This document shows, in pieces, positions 1 through 5,748 of a stretch of DNA of 6,504 bases. Source of the DNA: an uncultured Lacibacter sp. (GTDB lineage Bacteria; Bacteroidota; Bacteroidia; Chitinophagales; Chitinophagaceae); the NCBI RefSeq assembly GCF_946479605.1, contig NZ_CAMLGT010000219.1, forward strand, positions 1 to 6,504. The letters are read 5' to 3'. Within the stretch, counting starts at the first letter, position 1; each line of letters opens with the position of its first letter. The notes under the pieces were generated by a model, which did no database searches, had not been told where the DNA came from, and saw only the letters and a list, made by a program, of their open reading frames with translations. The position numbers and the translations under genes were made by a program.

Positions 1-1
1 G

Positions 2-142
2 AACCAGGTTGCACTCAGCATCCGCCGTGTAGGAAAAAGTGGTGTGGTGGATATTAAAGAGTTCTACTCATTGTTTCCCAACGCTCCATTAAAAACCTCT
101 ACTAAAATTGCCGGTATACCCAAACCCGCCAGTTGTATTTAA
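2..142 (+). CDS. TusE/DsrC-family sulfur-relay protein, C-terminal part (5' end outside window)
   Basis: An open frame enters from the left edge and runs 46 codons to a TAA at 140-142. Its tail, KIAGIPKPASCI, is the hallmark C-terminal arm of the DsrC/TusE/DsvC family, with a penultimate Cys (CysA, codon 134-136) that carries sulfur as a persulfide. In true DsrC a second Cys (CysB) sits 11 positions before CysA; here that position is Thr (codon 101-103). The protein therefore resembles TusE or the single-Cys DsrC-like group rather than the DsrC that forms a trisulfide with DsrAB. In TusE the sulfur passes towards tRNA 2-thiouridine synthesis; other members serve sulfur-oxidation regulation or trafficking. 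A DsrE2-like gene 19 nt downstream on the same strand, and the thiosulfate genes opposite, favour a role in sulfur trafficking. The family call is firm from the arm alone; the exact role is inferred. Confidence 0.88.
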   Translation, partial: NQVALSIRRVGKSGVVDIKEFYSLFPNAPLKTSTKIAGIPKPASCI

Positions 143-161
143 CAATCAAAAAAATAAAGCC

Positions 162-644
162 ATGAACGAGACTAATGGAAAAATAAAAAAGATGATGATC
201 ATCTTATCAAAAGCATCATTGGAAAATGTATATGCTGCTTTTGTATTAGCCAACGGAGCACGTATGGAAGGAATTGAAGCTGAGTTATTTTTTACCTTCT
301 TTGGATTGGAAGCAATCAATAAAAAGAAAATGGATAGTCTGCATATTGCAACCGTAGGCAACCCTGCTATGCACATGCCAACAATGATTGGTGGTTTGCC
401 TGGTATGGAAGCATTGGCAACAACCATGATGAAGAAAGAAATGGAAAAAGTGGATATGCCGGAGGTTCCTGAGTTCCTGGATATTTTATATGCTTCCGGT
501 GTAAAAATGTGGGCTTGCAAACTTGCGTTTGATATGTTCCATTACAAAGAAGAAGACTTATACGAAGGCGTTGATGATATTATAACCGTTGGTGATTTTT
601 ATAAACGTAGCGAAGGTGAAGGTGTTCACATGCTGTTTATATAG
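162..644 (+). CDS. DsrE/DsrF/DrsH-like (DsrE2-type) sulfur carrier protein
   Basis: This 160-residue protein belongs to the DsrE superfamily, DsrE2-like branch. An N-terminal beta strand (KKMMIILSKA, residues 9-18) leads into a helix, followed by the family's FFTFFGLEA segment (43-51) and a Met/Gly-rich insertion (about 68-92). The presumed active Cys119 lies in VKMWACKLAFDMF, the region where DsrE2 proteins carry their conserved sulfur-binding Cys, and an acidic stretch (130-140) follows. No signal peptide or membrane anchor is seen, so it should be cytoplasmic. The frame is open upstream to an ATG at 108, but that start lies inside the preceding TusE/DsrC-like gene and adds residues unlike the family. 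ATG 162, 19 nt after that gene's stop with an A-rich leader, is preferred. DsrE2 proteins exchange sulfur with TusA, rhodanese or DsrC-type partners in sulfur oxidizers, so the neighbour fits as a partner. The specific acceptor is inferred. Confidence 0.87.
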   Translation: MNETNGKIKKMMIILSKASLENVYAAFVLANGARMEGIEAELFFTFFGLEAINKKKMDSLHIATVGNPAMHMPTMIGGLPGMEALATTMMKKEMEKVDMPEVPEFLDILYASGVKMWACKLAFDMFHYKEEDLYEGVDDIITVGDFYKRSEGEGVHMLFI

Positions 645-668
645 CAGGTGAACATATTTGTTTTGTTT
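623..668 (+). terminator. Rho-independent terminator of the tusE/dsrC-like and dsrE2-like unit
   Basis: TGTTCAC (623-629) pairs perfectly with GTGAACA (648-654). After one A/G mismatch, TGCT (631-634) pairs with AGCA (643-646), closing an 8-nt loop. A T-rich tract, TATTTGTTTTGTTT (655-668), follows directly, as expected for an intrinsic terminator read on the plus strand. The stem begins inside the last codons of the DsrE2-like gene and contains its TAG stop (642-644). Read on the minus strand, the hairpin has no T tract after it, so it should stop the convergent operon poorly if at all. Confidence 0.75.
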
Positions 669-680
669 AAGTAAAGCAGC

Positions 681-1922
681 TCAAAAAGCAGCAGCTTCGG
701 TACAGGTATGACTGCGCCATAATAATTTAAACGTGCAGCACATACGTACATTGGCCATTATGCCGGCTGCTGCTGTAAGAGCTGCAACAACTGTAAACGC
801 AACAGGTATGCTGAAGAGTTGTGCAATAAGTCCGGCACCTAATGCGCCTGCAACATAACCTAAGTCTCTCCAGAAACGGAAAATGCTTAACCCTTTTGAA
901 CGTTGGGCAGGCGAAAGATTTTCTGCTATAACGGTAAGAAAGTTTGGATATACCAACCCTGTTCCTAATCCCATCAACACCATAGCAGTAATTACGAATA
1001 GTTTTGTTGTACCAAGTACCAGCAAAACAATTCCTGCTGCCTGTAACAACATACCAACAGTAAGCAATTGTTTTTTACAAAAATGATCGCCCAGCTTTCC
1101 TGCAAACAACTGACTGATGCCCCACACAGCCGGATAGATGGCAGCAATACTTCCTGTTTCTAAAATGCTGTAACCATTCGATAATAACCAGATGGGTAAC
1201 AAACCCCACAGCACACCATCGTTGAGGTTATTCACAAACCCATTGATGTTCACACTGCCCATATTGAAATGACGGAAGCTTACTTCTTTCCAAAGTGATT
1301 TGAATGTTCGTTGTTCGGTTGCTTGCTGTTCATGTGTTACAAAGGCGGTGGTATCTTTTACCAACAACCACGATACTAAAAAACCGATCAGCACAAAAAA
1401 GATTCCCGGTACAAAGGGATAAAATCCTGCACCGTATGAATGAGCAAGACTAGTTGCAAGATACCCGGCTAACCCAACTGCAACATAACCTGCAAATTCA
1501 TTAATGCCCATTGCCAGTCCACGGTTCTTCGATCCAACTAAATCAACTTTCATCACCACAGTTGATGACCATGCCAACCCTTGATTGATGCCTAAGAAAA
1601 TATTGGCGACAATCACCATCCACCAATCCTGTGCATAGAGTAACAGAAAAGGAACAGGGATGGCCGCTGCCCAGCCAAGTAACAAAATTTGTTTACGGTT
1701 GTAATGCTGATGTAAGTAACCAGTGAGTAAATTGAAAATAGCTTTGGTTGTTCCAAAGGCGGCAATAAATGAAACCAATGCAACAGTTGAATCCATTTGG
1801 AAACGTGCAGCCGCATAATCGGGCATAACGGTTCGTTCTAAACCAACCATTGCACCCACAAATGCATTCACCAGCACCAGCAGGATAAATTGATTTCTGT
1901 TTTCTTGTAAACCTTGCTTCAT
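681..1922 (-). CDS. Major facilitator superfamily (MFS) transporter
   Basis: This 413-residue polytopic inner-membrane protein has the size and layout of a 12-helix MFS carrier. Helix 1 covers about residues 11-28 and is followed by an ERTVMPDYA segment (29-37). A degenerate MFS motif A lies in the helix 2-3 loop (GYLHQHYNRKQIL, 68-80), and its counterpart in the second half is AGKLGDHFCKKQLL (274-287). The halves are joined by a polar cytoplasmic loop (about 190-220). A charged RFWRDLGYVAGALGAG segment (349-364) marks the helix 10-11 region. The short cytoplasmic tail contains three Cys (395, 396, 407). It is the last gene of the minus-strand sulfur operon, 26 nt after the secreted DsrE gene, with its own Shine-Dalgarno. 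Substrate cannot be read from sequence. Context suggests export or import of a sulfur compound such as sulfite, sulfate or tetrathionate, but an unrelated passenger is possible. Confidence 0.9.
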   Translation of the reverse strand: MKQGLQENRNQFILLVLVNAFVGAMVGLERTVMPDYAAARFQMDSTVALVSFIAAFGTTKAIFNLLTGYLHQHYNRKQILLLGWAAAIPVPFLLLYAQDWWMVIVANIFLGINQGLAWSSTVVMKVDLVGSKNRGLAMGINEFAGYVAVGLAGYLATSLAHSYGAGFYPFVPGIFFVLIGFLVSWLLVKDTTAFVTHEQQATEQRTFKSLWKEVSFRHFNMGSVNINGFVNNLNDGVLWGLLPIWLLSNGYSILETGSIAAIYPAVWGISQLFAGKLGDHFCKKQLLTVGMLLQAAGIVLLVLGTTKLFVITAMVLMGLGTGLVYPNFLTVIAENLSPAQRSKGLSIFRFWRDLGYVAGALGAGLIAQLFSIPVAFTVVAALTAAAGIMANVRMCCTFKLLWRSHTCTEAAAF

Positions 1923-1930
1923 TATTCACA

Positions 1931-1936
1931 CTCCTC
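1931..1936 (-). promoter_or_regulatory. Shine-Dalgarno site for the MFS gene
   Basis: On the minus strand the sequence GAGGAG lies 8 nt before the ATG at 1922, close to the anti-Shine-Dalgarno consensus. The other genes of the operon have A/T-rich leaders without such a motif, as is usual in Bacteroidota. It supports the chosen start of the transporter and hints at separate translation initiation for this gene. Confidence 0.5.
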
Positions 1937-1948
1937 TTTTCAATCAAA

Positions 1949-2356
1949 TCAATTTGCCGCTTTAATATAACTCCAGCCTTCTTCCTGTTTCTTCACCAAT
2001 TCAAGAATAGCAACGGGAACAATGGTTGCCTCAGGTATTACCCTGTCGGCGGTTATATTTCTGTTCTTTAATGCATTGTTACAAACAGCCATTACCACTC
2101 CTTTTTTGTGAAAGCCAACGATCTGTTCTTTAAAATAACCGCTGTCTTTCAATAATCCATAAACGGACGGACCATGAAATACAATTTCAATTTTTGTATC
2201 GGGTGCAGCTGCAAGTACATTGGCTACTTGTTTAAATAAGATACGTTGCTGGGCTGTATCGCCTGACGCCATTTCCCAAACAATTTTTGATTGTGCTTTT
2301 ACAAAAGCTGAACTGATAACCAGTGCTGATACGAGTAAGAATTTTAATCCCTGCAT
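1949..2356 (-). CDS. Secreted (periplasmic) DsrE-family protein
   Basis: The 135-residue product starts with a clear Sec signal peptide: basic start, hydrophobic core at about residues 6-18, and probable cleavage after FVKA (residue 21, before Gln22). The mature part of about 114 residues has a DsrE-like alpha/beta pattern: a strand KIVWEMASGD (24-33), a helix with QQRILFKQVANVL, a strand KIEIVFHGPSV (55-65), and a strand GVVMAVCNNALKNRNI (86-101). That last strand places the single Cys92 where DsrE-family proteins have their sulfur-binding Cys. The frame extends to an ATG at 2449, but that would overlap the upstream soxB by 80 nt and bury the signal peptide. ATG 2356, 13 nt after the soxB stop, is chosen. 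The family carries or transfers sulfur as a Cys persulfide. A periplasmic member next to SoxB and TsdA suggests handling of thiosulfate-derived sulfur outside the cytoplasm. The role is inferred. Confidence 0.85.
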   Translation of the reverse strand: MQGLKFLLVSALVISSAFVKAQSKIVWEMASGDTAQQRILFKQVANVLAAAPDTKIEIVFHGPSVYGLLKDSGYFKEQIVGFHKKGVVMAVCNNALKNRNITADRVIPEATIVPVAILELVKKQEEGWSYIKAAN

Positions 2357-2369
2357 ATGAGTTGTTTTA

Positions 2370-4157
2370 TCAGATAAATGTATAATTATATCCCTCCAGT
2401 TGCGATAATAATGTTGACGGAGCGTCCGTTGCTGTTGCACGGCCTTCAACTTTTGGTGCTACCATTGGATGTGCAGCCAGGTATTCACGCATAATGCCAT
2501 GTAAGGTATGGCCGGGTTTGCGTGGGTTCTTTACTTTTTCCAGCCGGCATAATGTATCATCCGGATCGCCATCACGTTCGCAGGCAAGCATGGTGTACAG
2601 TTTATTCTTATCAAGTGGTTTACCGTTGATGGTTATCCGGTTCACCCGTTTCCCCAAATCATTGTTCATGGTGAAGTTCATTTCCATTCCTTTAAAGCGA
2701 ACTACCCAGCCACCAAAACGTTTTGCCGGATCTTTTGCAAAAACATTGTGCAGTTCCTGCTCCATCCAGTTTAGCAATTGTTCACCACTCACTTCACCCA
2801 TCTTTACATCACTTTCAACCGGCAACATGCTCCATAAAAAATCATTGGTGATCTCCGCATAACCTTTTGCTGCATCGGCAACCAATGGCGGACAAAAACG
2901 AAAACCATTACTCACCACCACATCTACCTTTGCATCTTTGAATTTCCACATCAATGCATCAGTGATCAGGTTGTCCATGGGATTTTCAATCACATAATAG
3001 CGTACCAATGTTGTTTTGGTTTTCCCAATTACTTTACTGAGTTCTTTTTTATGTGGTGCACTTACTTCTTCAACAAGTCTATCCATTGCAGGATCAGGTT
3101 TATATTTTTCCGGATCAACATCAAGCAACTGATAGTTCTCATCTTTTATCTGTCCGTTTTCAATAACGATATCAAGTTTGGCAACGAATGAACCAAATGC
3201 ACCCGGCTCAGTCACCTTTGCATATTTACCTTGTATAGGCACACGCACACGTTCATGTGTATCAGCACCAAGTATATAATCAACACCTTGCAATTCGGGC
3301 TGGTTGGCAAGATCAACCTGTTGCGCCAAACCCATATGTGTTACTAAGAATACCATGGCGCATTTCTCATACTCCTTCAGAATTTTGATATACTTCGCCA
3401 CATTAATTTCCGGTTTCGTAAACCTGATGCCTTTACTATAAGCAGGTGATTGACGTTTCGGCGTAAGCGGATCGTTATAACCAATGAAGCCGATCTTTAT
3501 TCCCCCCATTATTTTTGTCCAATAGGGTGGGAAGATGAGTTCATTTTTAAATTCATCTGTTGTATCATGAAACATGTTGGCGCAGATCTTTGCACTGTTG
3601 TAGCCACCAAGATCTTTCAGCATGGCATCTTTCCCATATACTACTTCCCAATTGCCGGGCAAGATCAGATCGTAACCAATATTGTTGATCAACGGCACAA
3701 TACCCTTGCCTTCAGTTAATGCTGCCACACCGCCACCCTGGAAACAATCGCCGCCATCAATAATAATGCTGTTGTTTGGATTTTGTGCTTTGAGTGTGTG
3801 CAACATTGTTTTCAACACAGCAAAACCACCACGTTTTTTATAAACTGCTTTTCCGTTTTCAAAAAAGAATTCATCGTGTGTGTGAAGCTGTGCATGTATA
3901 TCGGATGTGTGCAACAGTGTAACCACTTTTGCTTTTCCATCCTGTACGGCTTTATTTCCAAACAATTCCTTTGCATGATATTCATCGCCGCTGATTGCAT
4001 TTACAATGGATGCAGGCAATACGGCGCCTGCAGCAATAGCCGATGCTGATTTAAAGAAATCTCTTCGTGAGTTTTGAGAGATGGGTGCGATTTTCTGATC
4101 ATCAGAACAACTATTGCAGGAACAGTTGTCAAGATGTGTGATGTTATTTTCCGGCAT
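2370..4157 (-). CDS. soxB: SoxB-like thiosulfohydrolase, Tat-exported metallophosphatase/5'-nucleotidase superfamily
   Basis: SoxB hydrolyses the terminal sulfone of a sulfonated carrier (SoxY-Cys-S-SO3 in classical Sox), releasing sulfate in the periplasm with a di-manganese centre. This 595-residue protein has a Tat signal (SRRDFFK, 30-36, then a hydrophobic stretch 38-53). The metallophosphatase domain follows, with likely metal ligands DIH (86-88), GGDCFQGG (135-142, Asp137), GNWE (168-171), H274 in VTHMG, and ADTHER (298-303). The C-terminal 5'-nucleotidase domain has NLITDAL (396-402), SNGFRF (416-421), GYAEITNDFLWSMLPVE (432-448), GGWVVR (482-487) and GKRVNRITINGKPL (502-515). The Trp in GNWE and the DTHER and GWVVR motifs, as I recall the family, separate SoxB from ordinary UshA-type nucleotidases, which have GNHE. 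Its Asn instead of the usual SoxB His (GHWE) is unusual. An N-terminal CxCxxC (C12, C14, C17) precedes the Tat motif. It lies 15 nt after tsdA. A divergent nucleotidase remains possible. Confidence 0.85.
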   Translation of the reverse strand: MPENNITHLDNCSCNSCSDDQKIAPISQNSRRDFFKSASAIAAGAVLPASIVNAISGDEYHAKELFGNKAVQDGKAKVVTLLHTSDIHAQLHTHDEFFFENGKAVYKKRGGFAVLKTMLHTLKAQNPNNSIIIDGGDCFQGGGVAALTEGKGIVPLINNIGYDLILPGNWEVVYGKDAMLKDLGGYNSAKICANMFHDTTDEFKNELIFPPYWTKIMGGIKIGFIGYNDPLTPKRQSPAYSKGIRFTKPEINVAKYIKILKEYEKCAMVFLVTHMGLAQQVDLANQPELQGVDYILGADTHERVRVPIQGKYAKVTEPGAFGSFVAKLDIVIENGQIKDENYQLLDVDPEKYKPDPAMDRLVEEVSAPHKKELSKVIGKTKTTLVRYYVIENPMDNLITDALMWKFKDAKVDVVVSNGFRFCPPLVADAAKGYAEITNDFLWSMLPVESDVKMGEVSGEQLLNWMEQELHNVFAKDPAKRFGGWVVRFKGMEMNFTMNNDLGKRVNRITINGKPLDKNKLYTMLACERDGDPDDTLCRLEKVKNPRKPGHTLHGIMREYLAAHPMVAPKVEGRATATDAPSTLLSQLEGYNYTFI

Positions 4158-4172
4158 GCTTGTCGTTAACGA

Positions 4173-5174
4173 TTATTTTTTTGTATTGGATTTCTTTAGC
4201 TGATCCTTGTAATCCTTGATGGGACCAAAAGGACCGTATTTATGTTGCTGCTCAGTAAACGAATCAGCATATGGACCAAACGGATGATCGATCGGCTTCT
4301 TTGAAATATCGGGCCAATCACTACTCAGGTCTTTTGAAGGACGTGGTTGCGAATTGACGAATGCTGCTACATCCCACGCTTCTTCATCACTCAATTGCGG
4401 TGCATGATAATCGGTTCCCTGCGGCATATTATTTTTTACATAACCTGCAAAGCGAGATAAACGAAATAAACCAGCGCCACTATTGTAACTGTTTTTGCCC
4501 CATAATGGCGGATATGCATAAGCATTACCTTCCATGTTCATTAATCCTTCACCATTTACACCATGACAGGTTTGGCATTTCTGCACATACACTGTTTTGC
4601 CTTTTTGCGGATCGGCAGCACGGTTGAGGTATGGAAGTTCAATAATGCCGGAGCCTTTTGGTTTATCACCTTTCTTTAAATCTTCGCCCAGCCATTTGAT
4701 ATAAGCATAAATGGCCTGCATCTCTTTTGAGTTTGTATCAAGTGCCTTTCCGTTCAAACTCCGTTCCATGCAATCGTTCACACGTTTGTAAATGGTTTCA
4801 ATTCCACCCGACCGGTCTCTGAATTTTGGGTAGGTGGTATAAACCGCACCATAATTATTACCCCATGGTTTTGTACCTGCATCTAAATGACAGTTCTGGC
4901 AGTTCATGCCATTGGCGATCTGCATAACAGAACCTTTTGGACCGAGATATTTTGATGTATTGGCAATCAGTTCATGACCATACCAGATCAACTTTCCATC
5001 TTCACGTGAGTAATAAGGAATCTGGTTTGAAGGCGGCCCCATCCAGACTGTTTGCTGAATGGATGAGTCTGCTGCTGTTGATTCCTTTTTGCCTGATTCA
5101 TTACAACTAAACTGCGTAGCTGTAATTAATAACAGCAGAATGATAAAAAGTAATATGGTTCTTTGTGTATTCAC
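4173..5174 (-). CDS. tsdA: Diheme cytochrome c, thiosulfate dehydrogenase (TsdA) family, probable lipoprotein
   Basis: TsdA interconverts two thiosulfate molecules and tetrathionate plus two electrons in the periplasm. The 333-residue product has two heme-binding CxxCH motifs, CQNCH (92-96) and CQTCH (200-204). Between them is RVNDCMERSLNGKAL (131-145), the TsdA signature in which the Cys (135) is the distal axial ligand of heme 1. Met250 in NNMPQG is the likely heme 2 ligand. The C-terminal GPY/GPF tail (HPFGPYADSF, HKYGPFGPI) also recalls this family. A membrane signal (TILLFIILLLLITATQFSC, ending at Cys24) suggests lipidation, with a loose lipobox. The frame is open back to ATG 5246 and ATG 5222, but both overlap the upstream gene by 32-56 nt and precede the signal with unlikely residues. 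GTG 5174 leaves a 16-nt gap matching the operon's other spacings. The product may instead run the reverse reaction; direction cannot be told. Confidence 0.88.
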   Translation of the reverse strand: MNTQRTILLFIILLLLITATQFSCNESGKKESTAADSSIQQTVWMGPPSNQIPYYSREDGKLIWYGHELIANTSKYLGPKGSVMQIANGMNCQNCHLDAGTKPWGNNYGAVYTTYPKFRDRSGGIETIYKRVNDCMERSLNGKALDTNSKEMQAIYAYIKWLGEDLKKGDKPKGSGIIELPYLNRAADPQKGKTVYVQKCQTCHGVNGEGLMNMEGNAYAYPPLWGKNSYNSGAGLFRLSRFAGYVKNNMPQGTDYHAPQLSDEEAWDVAAFVNSQPRPSKDLSSDWPDISKKPIDHPFGPYADSFTEQQHKYGPFGPIKDYKDQLKKSNTKK

Positions 5175-5190
5175 GTAAGTACTGCAAATT

Positions 5191-5742
5191 TTAATGTGGC
5201 AGTTGTTCTCTGAACTTGCCATATACCCAGGTGCCGGCAATTGCACTCAGCAGGGTTACTGCAATAACAGTGGCACCGCTTCCGATCTGTGCAAATAACG
5301 GTCCGGGACATGCGCCGGTAACGGCCCAGCCTAAACCAAACAGAAAACCGCCATAAATTTGACCTTTGTTGAATTTCTTATCTACAAACTGGATCGGTTC
5401 ACCATAAATGGTTTTGATCTTGAATTTTTTGATGAGCCATACACTGATGACACCAACCACTACTGCCGAACCAATGATGCCATACATATGAAAACTCTGC
5501 AGACGAAACATTTCCTGGATACGGAACCAGGAAACCACTTCTGCTTTTACGAAGAGGATACCAAACAGTAATCCCACAAACGCATATTTGAAATTATGCC
5601 ACCACGGATGTTTAAGTTCTGACTCGTTGAAACAGGTAGCATCCAGTGAACGCATTTCAAAATCTGTATTTTCTGTAAGGAACTCGTGGTGTTTTTGTTC
5701 TACCACCAATTCTTCTTCAGCTATATTTTTTTGTTGTTCCAT
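5191..5742 (-). CDS. YeeE/YedE-family membrane protein, second (C-terminal-type) half transporter
   Basis: This 183-residue integral membrane protein has about four hydrophobic segments (roughly 52-68, 86-104, 129-153 and 156-175). The key motif is GFLFGLGWAVTGACPGPLFAQIG (132-154), with Cys145 in the position of the conserved Cys of YeeE/YedE (PmpB-type) proteins. In the thiosulfate importer YeeE, conserved Cys residues pass thiosulfate by transient S-H-S hydrogen bonds; by analogy Cys145 would act here with Cys155 of the partner. An unusual hydrophilic, acidic N-terminal extension of about 45 residues (one Cys at 37) precedes the first helix and may lie in the cytoplasm. It begins 6 nt after the first-half gene. 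ATG 5742 is chosen for this spacing; an internal Met30 would drop the extension. Substrate is inferred from the family and the tsdA/soxB context. Confidence 0.87.
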   Translation of the reverse strand: MEQQKNIAEEELVVEQKHHEFLTENTDFEMRSLDATCFNESELKHPWWHNFKYAFVGLLFGILFVKAEVVSWFRIQEMFRLQSFHMYGIIGSAVVVGVISVWLIKKFKIKTIYGEPIQFVDKKFNKGQIYGGFLFGLGWAVTGACPGPLFAQIGSGATVIAVTLLSAIAGTWVYGKFREQLPH

Positions 5743-5748
5743 GAATCG

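Noticed and set aside
108..161. Upstream ATG at 108 as start of the DsrE2-like gene
   Set aside because: It lies inside the TusE/DsrC-like gene read in another frame, and the extra 18 residues do not resemble the family; ATG 162 follows the upstream stop with normal spacing.
883..1086. Plus-strand ORF opposite the MFS gene, and minus-strand alternative frames at 1613-1947
   Set aside because: These are shadows of the 413-codon transporter frame, with no domain features of their own.
2357..2449. Longer start (ATG 2449) for the secreted DsrE protein
   Set aside because: It would overlap soxB by 80 nt and place 31 polar residues ahead of a clear Sec signal peptide that begins at ATG 2356.
3450..4049. 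Plus-strand and alternative-frame ORFs within soxB
   Set aside because: They lie opposite a long, well-conserved coding frame, have low-complexity Cys/Phe-rich products and no recognisable motifs; they are shadows.
2370..4157. Ordinary UshA-type 5'-nucleotidase
   Set aside because: The Trp in GNWE, the DTHER and GGWVVR motifs, the Tat signal and the tsdA/DsrE/yeeE context point to SoxB. Nucleotidase activity cannot be wholly excluded.
5175..5246. ATG 5246 or 5222 as start of tsdA
   Set aside because: Both overlap the upstream yeeE coding region and add residues before the membrane signal; GTG 5174 gives spacing like the other gene junctions. Kept as an alternative in the entry.
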